Source of the DNA: Epiperipatus broadwayi
Lineage: Eukaryota; Onychophora; Udeonychophora; Euonychophora; Peripatidae
Direction: 5' to 3'
Length of the DNA stretch: 64,000 nucleotides
Assembly: GCA_028023455.1 (NCBI GenBank)
Contig: JAQFVV010012441.1
Span: 5,646,492-5,710,491, forward strand
The notes under the pieces are model-generated. The model searched no databases, was not told where the DNA came from, and saw only the letters and a program-made list of their open reading frames with translations. Below are positions 1-11,326 of the stretch, piece after piece. Both the position numbers and the translations under genes were made by a program. How positions within the stretch are numbered: position 1 is the first letter of the stretch; every line of letters begins with the position of its first letter.

Positions 1-523
1 ATTATGTAGTTATGTGCAGTTGTTATATAAGATGGAATGGATGACTGAAGGGATTCTTAAAGTCTGGGTTCAAATTCCCTCAAATTAATTGATTAGTACA
101 TATGCATTTAATTATGTAACAATAGAATTTAAAAAATGACATTAATGATGCCATAAAAAAAACTATTTGTTGAACCACTAGTTTTCCAGCACTTAATATT
201 AAAATCACACAAAATGATTTGAAAATTAGATCTACCAATTAAAAAAAATTATCCAGCAATTTAAGTGATAAAGACTATCAAACAAAAGGATATGGTAATT
301 CACATAAAAATAAATATAGACATATTTTGTTAACATAATATTTAGCCCCCAAATCAAGTGGCTATTTTTCATAAATGTACCAGCTGATGCCAATTCTCTC
401 ATAGTGTAGTCTACCTGGCAAGTCTGCCTCTCTTATGAAGTGATTAAATCAATATAAAACATGTAACTGCCAAATCTCAACATGAAGATGGAACAGAATT
501 GTATATGTTTACACAGAAGTTAA
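1..523. other. A+T-rich non-coding stretch with a possible SINE trace
   Basis: No open frame or coding signal is visible. Around 60-82 there is a GGGTTCAAATTCC-like string resembling a Pol III B box, so a decayed tRNA-derived SINE may lie at the left edge, but no A box or tail is clear. Confidence 0.4.
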
Positions 524-757
524 ATTCTCTGTTCAGTAGCACACCAGTGCAAGTCAGAGTAATCAATGGATGCAAGAAGGCATATGCATAAAATCCCTAT
601 CTAGTTCTTATTCATCCAATATTCCCAAACTAGTTACCAGCTTGTGGCTTTCATCAGTGAGGAGCCTTGGTACTTGTTAGGGATTTTATGCAAAAAACCT
701 TCTTGCATCCATTGATTACTTTGTCTTGTACTGGTGATGCTACTATATGGAGAGTTT
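524..757. repeat. Fold-back element, family A, copy 1
   Basis: The two halves are inverted copies. The left arm reads GTAATCAATGGATGCAAGAAG and onward, and the right arm returns its complement near 695-720. The centre, near 640-675, contains the string CATCAGTGAGGAGCCTTGG. Related copies occur at 20,813-20,950 (one arm only) and 32,395-32,684. There is no reading frame. It is a non-autonomous palindromic repeat; the exact outer ends are uncertain because the terminal bases have diverged. Confidence 0.75.
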
Positions 758-1269
758 AGCCTCTGTGTATTATTATTACTGTTGTTATTCATTTCATTAT
801 TTATTATTTAGTATATATTAATATATATAATGCAATATTTGGTTTTTCTCTATCATTAAAGTTATTAGAAAACGGCATTTCAGTTTTTGGAAAAAGGACA
901 TATTTGAGTTTCTTTTAATGGATTTATATTGAATTTAAAAAGTTTCATGTAGATTTTAGACTGATGTTTATCACAATATTATTAGGGTACATACATATTA
1001 AGCTTAAAATTACTATGAATAACTAGTTAATGTTATTTGATTTTTTTAAATTTATGTTATGCAAATGCTGTTTTCATACCATTTTAAATGTTTATCTTTA
1101 TTAAATTATTTGTTTTATTAATTTTTAAAGTTTTTGTTTATCTTTATTCTTAATTGTATAAATTCTTAAAGTATTACACTAGGCTATATCATGTGATGTA
1201 TAATAAGGGATTAAGTTTTACATTGGAATGCAGAAAATAGATAACCATCTATAAAAATTAACATGTCAA
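758..1269. other. A+T-rich non-coding stretch
   Basis: Homopolymer and TTA-rich sequence, including short TTATTATTA and TATATTAATATA runs near 768-835. No gene or repeat boundary is recognisable. Confidence 0.5.
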
Positions 1270-1380
1270 GCGTTGTTAGCCGGGAGGTCATTGCAGCAGC
1301 CTTGCAAGCAAGTAGTTAGTTGCAGATGGTTATGGGTTCGCATCCCGGCTGATGCTATGACATATGAGAAAGAAAAAAAT
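1270..1380 (+). repeat. tRNA-derived SINE fragment
   Basis: The segment opens with GCGTTGTTAGCCGGGAGG and carries a B-box-like GGGTTCGCATCCC near 1334-1346, followed by an A-rich tail (AGAAAGAAAAAAAT) ending near 1380. The same GCGTTG opening is seen in the SINE at 19,471. The middle does not fold as a functional tRNA and the anticodon arm is unclear, so this is a SINE head and not a tRNA gene. Confidence 0.6.
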
Positions 1381-1418
1381 TAACATCATAGAGAAAAATA
1401 GTTTGAATTAAAAGTTAT

Positions 1419-1878
1419 TTATCTAATGACTATGTCACCCAACATCAATGCAGGAAAAGGGTTAGTTCTTAAGACCGCGTTGATAGTGTGGATGATTCTA
1501 TAGATTATATCTGATGCTTTGGTCATGTAGACATTTATTATGTTAAGTGTCCATCCATTTACCTGTATAATGGCTATGAGGCACTTAGAGTCTATATGAA
1601 TTATTTTGAAAAAGGTTATTTTAGATTTTTTATTAAAAAGAATTGCTACTCCACCAGATGCAGAGGAGGAGAAGGAATAATGGAAGTATCCAAAAATAAT
1701 GGAAGTATCCGAATTTTTGAATTCTCTGTATGATGTTTTGGTCAGATAATGTGTGAAGTTTTGTTTCATTGAGGCAAAGAACATCAGTTGTGTTATGCTT
1801 AAGCCAGAATGATAATGCTTGGATTCTGCCAAGGGAGTTCATGCCTCTGACGTTAATCGATGTTATGTTGAAAGTCAT
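1419..1878 (-). pseudogene. LINE ORF2 5' end: apurinic-type endonuclease fragment, frameshifted
   Basis: Read on the minus strand, the frame starting at 1878 opens with ITSINVRGMNSLGRIQ followed by DVLCLNETKL, the usual first two blocks of a LINE exonuclease-endonuclease-phosphatase domain. After a frameshift near 1,690-1,700 the second frame continues with GGVAILFNKK, NIINVYMTK and LMLGD, the later blocks of the same domain. The frame then ends with a stop, and no reverse transcriptase follows. The start overlaps the end of ORF1 by about 26 bases, a normal LINE arrangement. Loss of the 3' part is odd, because LINE copies are usually cut at the 5' end. It is certainly inactive. Confidence 0.8.
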
Positions 1879-4261
1879 TATTGCTAGTGAAACTGCTCTT
1901 TCGTGTGGGAGAGTTTGCCTGATTGGACTGTGATCCAGTTTCTAAGACCATAGTATTCTGTTCCAGCATCAAATTGGTGGGGTGATGGTAAGGTTCAGAT
2001 TGTATTAGGTTCTTAGATAAGTTGAGGTCTGGTGGAATAGGTTCAGGAATATGCCACAATGATGGAGATAAGTCTATGAGTAAGCGTTCATTATCATTTT
2101 CATGTTGACATGAGGCCGCTTTATTTTGAGACAAAGAGTCAATAAGTTGTTGTATGTTGTTATCTTGGTCTATTGTTTTTGTTTCATTTGTGAGGTTATA
2201 TGAACTTGTGCCTTTTGGAGAACGGTCTCTTCATTTTTTTTCACAAGGTCTATTTGATGGGGGAATATTAGTCTTTGTTGCATCTCGAAGATTGTCAAAT
2301 TCATTGCTATTGCTACTTTCTTGTGATTGTTCAGAGTTATTGTTTTTTTTATGTTTTCTTTTACGTGGAATTCTATTGTTGGCCATTGTAGTATCACTTT
2401 GTTCAGCATCAGTGTCCATGTCTGTTTGGCTGATTGTTGCTGTATCTGGTAATGATATGCAATTGTCATTGGTATGCAGCTGTTCAGGAGTGAGTTGAAA
2501 TTGTTCTGTTTCCAAGGAAGTTTTATCATTAGGAATTTTTGATGATGATGTAGTGTGATCCGTGGTATTGCTAGTGATATATTGTTGCTTGAGACTTGGG
2601 TATGTATTTGTTAGATGTTGATTTTCTTGATCGCTATCGCATTTGTGGAATTTGTACCGAATCTCTCCACAAATTATGCATTTTCTCTCTTGACAATCTT
2701 TTTTTAGATGGCCTCTCCGCCTGGGGTGGAAGGCCACAAAAGATGATGTTGAGTGGAGATTCGCCATGTTGAATTAGAGATGGGACTGATTGAGATGGAA
2801 TTCCTTTTTTAAGAACTAGCTGAAATTGTGCGGTGTTGATGTATACTGTGGGATCATTGTTGTCTGCTACTAGGTATTGAAATTTGGTAATGGTGCAATA
2901 GTCTTTGAAGTGGCATTGAAGGTCTGCCTTTTCAAAGTACATGGTACATTTTTGAATTCACCCTGTTAAAACAACTGGGCGGTTGAGGTCAATGTAGACA
3001 AGAAATTTATTGTTTAGGAGTTTATGACTATTTCTAAAGGCAGCTTTAACTTGTTGGTTTGTGAACTGGATGATAAGATATCTTTCATTTGGATGAAAGA
3101 GGATCTTATGGATCGATTTCCACCAGCCATGTATAGTTCATATAGTGATGATGTAGGGAATGTGTATAGATTTAAACAGTTATCTGTAGTGGAAAGTATG
3201 AGAGAACATTCATTATAATAGTTGAACAGAGATTTGTGGAATGGCAATGGGATGGTTTGATTAAACTGTTCATTTATTATTTCATGGTTTTGAATATCAC
3301 AAGTAGGATTGTCTGTAGATGTTGTTTGAGGATTAGAGTAGTTTGATGTAGACTGTTCTGTTTCTATTTCTTGTAAAAGTTGAATTGCTTCCATGTATTT
3401 ATCAGGTTGTGATGTTTGATGATGTGTATTTATCATTATGTTAGCTCTGACCTTGTTTGCATATGTCATTTCATTCATCATTGGGTTTGTGGTTTTATTA
3501 TGCTTAGAGTTGTGAGGTAGTTGGGTTGAATCCCTGTATTCAGGGCCTGTGATATTGAATTTGTCAAGCTCTGGGTGACTTAGTGAAGATTGTTTTGGAA
3601 TGGGAGAGTGCATATCATTATGGTTTATGGTCGATTTCTGATTTGATTTAATTATTGTAGTTTTGGAATTTTTATTTTCCTTTAAATGTTTTGGAGATTT
3701 TATGAGATTTAGATTTGTGTTATTATGTAAATTATTGTTGTTAATTTGTTTTCCCAGTTCTGTTCCCAGTTCTGAATTATTTAGTGGAGATAGATTAGTT
3801 TTTGATGGTGTTTGTAAAGTTTTGGTATTCTCTAAGTGATTCATTTTTTTGTTTGAGGCTGTAATTGGGGAATCATCAGTTTTCCCCTGTTGCAAAGTTT
3901 TCCCATTGTTTCACGAGTTTATGAGAGGAATTATACTTTTTTTAACGGTATGATCATTTAGAACATTTTCCCCACTATTTTTAGGTTCATTAGGGGTTGC
4001 AATCTTTGCATTTACAATTTGGAAATCACTAGGTAATTTCGAATTATTTTCCCCTTTCATGTGACAGTGTTTCGATTTTAGCATAGATTTTATTATCGGG
4101 TTGTTAGTAGTCGAAGAAGAAAGAAATTGATTTTGATTATTTGAAATGTTTTCTACTGTTGTAGATTTATTCTTAGGTTCTTTGGAGGGTTTATTGTTGT
4201 AATCCAAACTTTGGGAGTCATCAGAGGTTTTAAGGTTAGTATATATATATATTTTTTCCAT
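1853..4261 (-). pseudogene. LINE ORF1 (gag-like, zinc-knuckle) with stop and frameshifts
   Basis: The frame opens at 4261. An in-frame stop lies at 3911, the same frame resumes from 3895 to 3014, and two further frames cover 2942-2634 and 2767-2231. The last piece runs 2134-1853 and overlaps ORF2. The N-terminal two thirds is rich in Asn, Ser, Thr and Lys, typical of a disordered LINE ORF1. The C-terminal part holds zinc-knuckle cysteines: FCGLP in one frame, then GHLKKDC, ERKCIICGE and HKCD in the next, so a frameshift falls inside the first knuckle. In the family this protein binds element RNA in a cytoplasmic particle. The clade cannot be fixed without a reverse transcriptase. Confidence 0.75.
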
Positions 4262-4530
4262 TAGAGTGTTTAGGCCTTAGTATTGCTTTATTATAGAGTC
4301 CATTTTAGCGGTTAACCATAATTTATAAACATTTAATTTAATGTTTCAAAACTACTTTAAAGTAGTAAATCACGCTAAATAATTGCATAGAATAATAAAG
4401 ATTGTACTCACAGATATAGTTTTGTAATTTTCTCTCGAATTTTTCCTTTTTTAGTGCAAATATATTCACATCAGGTGAGAGATGATGCAGGAGATCTGCA
4501 TTCAGAGGCCGCCATTAAACTGGAACAAAG

Positions 4531-6316
4531 ATTTGAATGCTTTCTTTTATAGAATTTATCATAAAACATAAATAAATAAAATAAGCATGTTTATATATAT
4601 AGAAATAAAAGTTGGATGCAAAAACTAAATCACTCTAAAGTATAAAAAGCAATTTCACTCCTCACTTGATACATGAAAAATGAACACTGCAAACTTCTAA
4701 TGTGAAGTTCATATTTTTATTGTAGCATCTGTTATCATATGATTACTCATATGATAAAAAAATTTAAGGTTAGCTGCATAAAAACATATGTGAATGAGTG
4801 TGGTAACTTTTCTGTATTCTATTTCTGAGTTTAATACAAAAATGTGACTGGGATTTTTATTCGTAGAAGTTAGACATCTACCATGTTCGTCATCCATAAT
4901 GAGTGATAGCTAAAAGAAGATTCATAACCAGACCAAACAATATGTACTTAAAGATAAATTGATTTTGAGATTTCTAAAAGAGGTTAAACAGTTTTTTAAA
5001 AGACCTCATAACAAAAATTAAAAATGTTAATTAAATCAATTGAATGCTATTGAGAGAAACAATACATTAAGATTTAAATGCATGTACATATTTTTATAAT
5101 TTAAAAAAAAACAAGTCTTAGATCAAGTGAATTGTAATAACATTATCATAGTATCTACTTATATATTTTTTAAAACTACATTACTTGCTTATAGTCTTCT
5201 ACTTGGAGAAATATTTTTGGTTCACTTCTAAGTGCATATTTATATAGAGAGGCTCAATTAAAATGTATAAAATATCACATTTTTCATAAAATATTCATAT
5301 ATATATATATAATCTCAACAACAATAATAACAACACTAATAATAAAAATAACTTCAATCCTTTACCAACTTATTTATTTACATCAACAAATCTATAGTAG
5401 AATATCAGATTCATTCATCGCTCAATTTCAGTTTTGAGATTGAAATCTGAAAGAATAAAGCCATTCAATTATTTTATAAACAAAATTTAAATAAGGTACA
5501 ATAAACTTTAAATTAAACAGAGCTCAATGTATATGTAAAGAAATGGAGTAATAAGTAAACTTTTCTTCTGGAAGGTCAGTTGTTGGCTTCAAAACCACTC
5601 ATGGTTTGGTGCAATTATTGAGTTTAAGTGTCTGAGATTTATAGTTAGTGCATCATGATATGGTTCTATCTTTTCAGTTCCCAAATTTTGTGAGCTCTGA
5701 ACAATAAAACTTTCAATTATTTGTTTGTTTGACTACAACAGAACATTCAGATAACCTTCGTTCAAATATCAATCTGAATTAACCTTATTTTTTTGCATAA
5801 TCTCTGCATAATCATAACATAGCCAATTTGATAGCATTTTGAGCATTTTCTTTTAGTAAATTATTTTTTATTCTTCATCATATTTTTACATTTTTTAAAA
5901 AATGTAAGACAATCTAAGTTTAAATTTTTTTTTCTCAATAATCATATATATATTGATATGAAGATTTTCACAGGTTGCATATATAAAAAACATATTTTAT
6001 GAGTTCATCCGTGTTAAAAAAATTAAATATTGATATACTAACATTTCAATTATATATATATAATAGTTTAGCTGTTTGAAGTTTAAAATTTACATTTATT
6101 TACTAAGGGCATTGTTGATATATCTCAACATATTGAATGGTGATTAGAGTGTGGGATATATATATGATAATCAAAACAAGTTATAAATTTCATAACTTGC
6201 TTTAAGTTTGCATTTATGATCACTAGATGGAGCATTACCAACTGCTCCTAACAAGCTTTGTTTACAATAACTGCTGAAAGAGATAGAATTCAAAATCTCT
6301 CTCTCTCTCTCTATAG
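4531..6316. other. A+T-rich non-coding stretch
   Basis: There is no supported gene. Short AT runs occur near 5,300 and 6,050. A segment at 5,955-6,050 (GAAGATTTTCACAGGTTGCA, then TTAAATATTGATATAC) resembles the fold-back repeat at 63,420-63,600. A CT run lies at 6,297-6,312, immediately before the LTR element. Confidence 0.5.
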
Positions 6317-6503
6317 ATATATAGTAATGCTAATGAAAGATATGTGTTATAAAAACTAATATAGCATTACATATGTATAATTTAAAAATAAATAATTAAA
6401 TTATTAATAGAAATGAAAGTTGGAAAAAAATTAATATGTTTCAAGTAGTTTTCTTTTGCTTAAAATGTTTGTAAAATCAAAAAAAAAGTTTGTTTATATG
6501 TAT

Positions 6504-6779
6504 AAAACAATGAGGATTGTCAATTCCTCTACAAGCTTTGTGTTAAATGCTTAGCCAGAGCCAGCACTTAAAATATCTGTCAGGAACCCCAAACCCCTGA
6601 CCAAAAGCATGAAACCATGGTCAGGGGTTTGGGGAGTGTTTCCTGACAGAGATATTTTAAGTGCTGGCTCTGGCTAAGCATTTAACACAAAGCTTGTAGA
6701 AGAATTGGCAATCCTCATTGTTTTATAACTTACAAGCTTAAGAGATAGGGTCATGTGATCTATGGATGTTTATATGTAT
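6504..6779. mobile_element. Fold-back MITE inserted in the 5' LTR
   Basis: Near-perfect inverted arms of about 100 bp run from ATAAAACAATGAGGATTG to CAATCCTCATTGTTTTAT; the arms meet around CCTGACCAAAAGCATGAAAC near 6,600. The 13-bp string TGTTTATATGTAT occurs at 6,491-6,503 and again at 6,767-6,779, resembling a target duplication. The 3' LTR lacks the insert, so it arrived after the LTR element. A tail of about 40 bp between the palindrome and the second direct repeat is not explained. Confidence 0.7.
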
Positions 6780-7206
6780 GTCTTAAAAGAGAATAAAACT
6801 ATTGAGATCAGGTGAGGAAAAAATGTAAAGTTAGAATAAAATTTGATTTTTTAAAAAAAAACTCTTCTTTTATAATATAAAAATAAGTAAATGCAGAAAG
6901 TTAGAAATAAAGATTTAAAAACTCTTTTTTATAAAGTGCTATAAATTAAAATAAGCAAATGTGAAAACAAAATAAAATTTAATTAATAAAAGCTTTTGAA
7001 AATGTAAGTTGTTTATAGGATTTCTGATTGATAATAATATTAAAATTATATTAATTAATAATCTATGTAAACTATTGATGAGATAGTAAATTAATCCAAC
7101 CAAAAATTAGATTAAAGCAAATGTAAAAATAATTAAAAAATAGATTTAAGTTATGATCAAAATTAAAAAAAATTGATAAGTAATTAAAACAATGAGAGAA
7201 AAAAAG

Positions 7207-7215
7207 TATATAAAG
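7207..7215 (+). promoter_or_regulatory. TATA box in the 5' LTR
   Basis: TATATAAAG is conserved at the equivalent place in the 3' LTR (11,883-11,891). In both copies it is followed about 15-30 bases later by a similar TATTnTTAGTCAG / TATTAGTCAG string that could hold the transcription start. Conservation between diverged LTRs supports a Pol II promoter at the U3/R boundary. Confidence 0.55.
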
Positions 7216-8347
7216 TTGATAGGCCTATTGTTATTTTTAGTCAGGTTTGTGATATACAGTTGGGGCTGCAATCTGTAATTCTCAAGACTATAATCAGTAA
7301 TTCAGTTTGTTATTATTATTCAGTTTGGACAAAATGCAGAATGCAGAGTCAGAATTTTTCATTGAAAATCCAAACCACCAGAGAACCTGATATTCAGAAA
7401 TGGCAAATGCAGTAGTAAGCCAATCAATTACTCCTGTGGTCAACATCAATTCAAAAGCTGGAGATCTAGCAACATGCAGTGTTAGACTATTTTAGAAGTG
7501 TTTGATAACTTCATGCACTAGTTCTCAGCAAAGTCAATTATAGTTATCTAGAGACAATTTTCAGAACAAACATCTAAGCCATAAAAAATACTGCAGCATA
7601 CTCTCTCTATCCCATTGTTAAGCCAAAGAATTGAAGACAAGCCCTGGAACCAAGGATGGAAATCAAAAATCCAAGCAGTTGGAAAATTCACATAAATAAA
7701 AACCTATGTAAAGATACTTTTAAATAATGGTCTATAGAAACATTTTAAATGAACTTTAACTAATGAAGGATTATTGTAGCAATAGCCTAAAATTATCATT
7801 TATATTTTCTATCATAATTTTTTGTTATATAATGTTAATTATATGTGTGTGCATAAATAAATGTGTTTCTTTAAGTATAAGTTGGTCTATTATCTCTCTC
7901 ACTCTTGACACTGCATCAACAGTAATTTATGTGTATAGTTATTTTTATATGTTAAATTAAATGTGCTGAAGCCTGAGACAGAGTATGAGCTAGTCATAGG
8001 ATATATCAAATGCTGTATTATGTGTCTACCATCCAAAGCATGCCTACTATGTAAGATATGGTTGGCTGATCCCTGAGATTGATCCTCAAAACAAATAAAA
8101 TGCTTTGGGTGGCAGGGACTTGATTCCAGCAGTCGAGGTGGCATGGGCAGGAAATGTGATCATGTTATGCTTTGTATAATTCAAACTGGCTGTGGATATT
8201 ATTGATGGCTATGCTATCAATGATATTATTCCCCCTGTTTAAAGGGCTGGTTCATTCCCATAATATTAAAAATATGATGAGATTTGAAAAAATATAAAAA
8301 TGATATAAATCCAATTAAGTAATTATTTTCCAGGGACCTAGTTCAAA

Positions 8348-8365
8348 TGGCACCCAACATGGAGC
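8348..8365 (+). promoter_or_regulatory. Primer-binding site, tRNA-Lys-like
   Basis: TGGCACCCAACATGGAGC begins two bases after the end of the 5' LTR. It matches the known PBS for tRNA-Lys(1,2), TGGCGCCCAACGTGGGGC, except for three G-to-A changes, two of which are CpG losses. This fixes the plus orientation of the element. Confidence 0.75.
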
Positions 8366-8911
8366 TGAAGCTCCATAATTGACCCAATGTGATCAAAGTA
8401 AAAAAAAAGTAAAATTGTAATTAAAGTTAAAAAAACCTGAAACTAAAAATTAAATTAAATGCTAAATTGCATAGTTATATAAGTGAAACTGGTAAGCAGT
8501 GTAAGAAGAGAAATAGACAAGAGCAAACAATTTAAAATATGAAGAATCAAAAATAATTAATAATAGGTAAAATATAATGTAATTAAAAAGGAGAAAGAAA
8601 AAGTGGCCAGAGATAAATAATTTTATTTTTGGGTTTTTTATAGTCAGGTGGAATTTAAAGTGAACTGAGGGCTTTTTGAAGTTGATTGAACATGTTTGAT
8701 TTAAAATATTTGAAAATAATGTTAAACAAATAAAATAAAATGTCTGGTTTTGAGAGTTAATAATATAAAGGAGTCAGAGTTGGATAAATACATTAAAATA
8801 AGAATATTTTTTATATTTGGAGTAAATAAATACAAGTAGAATAGGAATTTTATTATTTAAAAGTAAAATAATAATGTTTTAGCATAAATATACAATAAAA
8901 TAACTGATTCA
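8366..8911 (+). other. Leader-like interior of the LTR element, non-coding
   Basis: A+T-rich sequence with stops in all frames. No packaging signal or gag start is recognisable. Confidence 0.5.
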
Positions 8912-10535
8912 CACAGGCTTATTATATACCAGTGTCTATATATGTAATATATAGGGCATATGAGCAAAGACTTTCACATGATCCACCACTCTCCACACTA
9001 TCTCATAACACTGATACACTTGAACAGGTATATATTTCATGCTAAACCAGCAATCATCAGTTGGTCCAGATTACCATCTCTACACACATATGCTATAAGT
9101 GCTCCTATATATATTAAGATAACCAAATCTTATATTTTAATGGACAGGCTTCAATTTACTCTACACTCCAACTCTTCAACTGTCCACCCAATTAAAAATC
9201 TGATGATGGAATGCTCAAATGCTACCCTGAGGCCAAGATTCTTGTCATGCCCATGTTGAGCTAAAGAAAATCTGACCCCTCATGTACAGGACATAATCCA
9301 TTTAATACATATACAAATGATGGGCAGATATCTCTACTATGTAATAAGTGAATCACACAGGCTTATTATATACCTGTGTCTATATATGTAATATGTAGGG
9401 TGTATGAGCACAGACTTTCACATGATCCAACACTCTCCATACTAATCTCATAACACTGATACACTTCAACACATATATGTTGAAAAGAAAAATAATCACC
9501 AATATACGTATTTCATGCTAAACCAGCAATCATCAGTTTATCCAGATTACCTTCTCTACACATATATGCTATAATTTCTCAGATATATATTAAGATAGCC
9601 ACATCTCATAGTTTAATGGACAGGCTTCAATGTACTTTGCATTCCAAGTCTTCAACTGTCCATCCAATTGAAAATTTGATGATGGAATGCTCAAAGACTA
9701 CCCTGAGCCCAAGATTCTTGTCACACCCATGTTGAACTAAGGTCAATATGACCCCTCATACACATATACAAGGGATGGGAAGCCATCTCTTCTATGTAAT
9801 AACTGAATCACACAGATTTATTATATACCTGTGTCTATAACCTGTCTATTAAAGTATGAGATTTGGCTATATCTGAGCACTTATAGCATATATGTGTAGA
9901 GTTGGTAATCTGGACCAACTGATGATTGCTGGTTTAGCATGAAATATGTATATTGGTGATTATTTACATTTTCAACATATATGTGTTCAAGTGTATCAGT
10001 CTTATGAGTAAGGGGAGAGTGGTGGGTTATGTGAAAGTCTGTGCTCACATACCCTATATATTACATATACAGACACAGGTATATAATAAGCCTGTGTGAT
10101 TCAGTTATTACATAGTAGAGATGTCTGCCCATCCCTTGTATATGTGTTAAATGGATTATGTCCTTACATGAGGGGTCAGATTGACCCTAGGTCAACATGG
10201 GTATGACAAAAATCTCAGCCTCAGCATGGCCTTTGAGCATTCCATCATCAGATTTTCAATTGGATGGACAGTTGAAGAGTTGGAGTGTGGAGTAGATTGA
10301 AGCCTGTCCATTAAAGTATAAGATTTGGCTATCTTAATATATATCTGAGCACTTATAGCATATATGTGTAGAGATGGTAATCTGGACCAACTGATGATTA
10401 CTGGTATAGCATGAAATATGTATATTGGTGATTATTTATCTTTTCAACATATATGTGTTCAAGTGTATCAGTGTTATGAGATAGTATGAAGAGTGGTGGG
10501 TCATGTGAAAGCCTGTGCTCATATACCTATATAAT
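8912..10535. repeat. Array of ~450-bp units, two direct then inverted
   Basis: A unit beginning ACACAGGCTTATTATATACC starts at 8,912 and again near 9,355 (period about 443 bp), and a third start near 9,811 is cut short. From about 9,850 to 10,535 the same sequence runs in the opposite orientation for about one and a half units. Shared landmarks are GCTAAACCAGCAATCATCAG, TTAATGGACAGGCTTCAAT and GATGATGGAATGCTCAAA. Partial copies occur at 43,745-43,870, 47,639-47,787 and 60,035-60,460. No protein is encoded. The origin is unknown; a satellite-like MITE family is one possibility. Confidence 0.8.
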
Positions 10536-11326
10536 AATAAAATAAATAAAATGATGAAAAATAATGTAAGTGTAGATTGTGTATAGGTTAATAGTCATAA
10601 ATGGGGGAGTGTATAAATAAAGGTCAAGGAAGATGGGTAGGCTGATGTAAACTTGAGACTGATAATGGGCTAAACAGGAGGGATCATCCAATAAGATAAG
10701 GTTCCAGTAAAAAAATTCTGAACCCATCCCACATGCTGGGAGAAATTGTCACAGTCCCTTATCTAAAAAAATATGCACCCTGGAAAATAGACACAGGTTA
10801 GTCACAAATCAGTTTGTTAGAAAAATTTCCAAAATTTCATAATAAGCATTATTTTTAATATAAGTTGAATGATCAATGGATGAATACTGCCATTCACAGC
10901 AATTTCTAGGATGCAGACTCATTAGAGAAAATCATGGTCTTATTCAACCCACTGATAGATAAAATCCACCTTTTAATAAATGATTATATGTTTACTGTGT
11001 AAGTTAGATATAAACCATATATATTCTGCTATTCATGGCATTTACCTTTCTTGTACACATCATAATGATGCATGTTGACCCTCATGGTCTCACACATAAT
11101 TGTTGCTAGTCAACATAGATTATGGCCTGGTAAAATAGAGCAGTGTAAGAAATGTCTCCCTCTGTAGTTTTTGTTAATCTTTATATAATTGGACACTTAT
11201 TTGATAGAAAAATATTACATAAATAAATAAATAAACATGAAGAATCAAACAGAATAACTAAAATTAAAATATCAGAACTATAATGGGTGAAACTAATGCA
11301 TTTTACCTCTCAAACTGTGTGTGTGA
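10536..11326 (+). other. Interior of the LTR element before the 3' LTR, non-coding
   Basis: No reading frame of note. Several AATAAATAAATAAAC runs occur near 11,220. The bases just before the 3' LTR are CTGTGTGTGA and not a clear polypurine tract. Confidence 0.45.

Larger units (their letters stand above)
1410..4530 (-). mobile_element. Non-LTR retrotransposon remnant, 3'-truncated
   Basis: This spans the ORF1 and ORF2 fragments above plus a more GC-rich leader near 4,460-4,530 (GGCGGCCTCTGAATGCAG on the minus strand) that is probably the 5' untranslated region. The element ends abruptly near 1,410-1,420 inside the endonuclease domain. The SINE at 1,270-1,380 lies just beyond the break. No 3' tail or target duplication was identified. 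Confidence 0.7.
6322..8345 (+). repeat. 5' LTR of the 6.3-13.0 kb element
   Basis: Collinear with 11,327-12,977. Shared landmarks include the TATATAAAG box, AAAACAAATAAAATGCTTT and GAGACAGAGTA, and both end GGGACC(T/C)(A/C)AGTTCA-like. It is 2,024 bp against 1,651 bp for the 3' copy; about 276 bp of the excess is the fold-back insertion at 6,504-6,779. The first base pair appears mutated (TAG in place of TG). Confidence 0.75.

Noticed and set aside
2154-2498. Plus-strand 114-codon frame
   Set aside because: It lies opposite the LINE ORF1 pseudogene, whose zinc-knuckle motifs are on the minus strand; the frame is a shadow.
8912-10535. CRISPR array
   Set aside because: Units are ~450 bp, occur in both orientations and lack short regular spacers; the sequence is eukaryotic.
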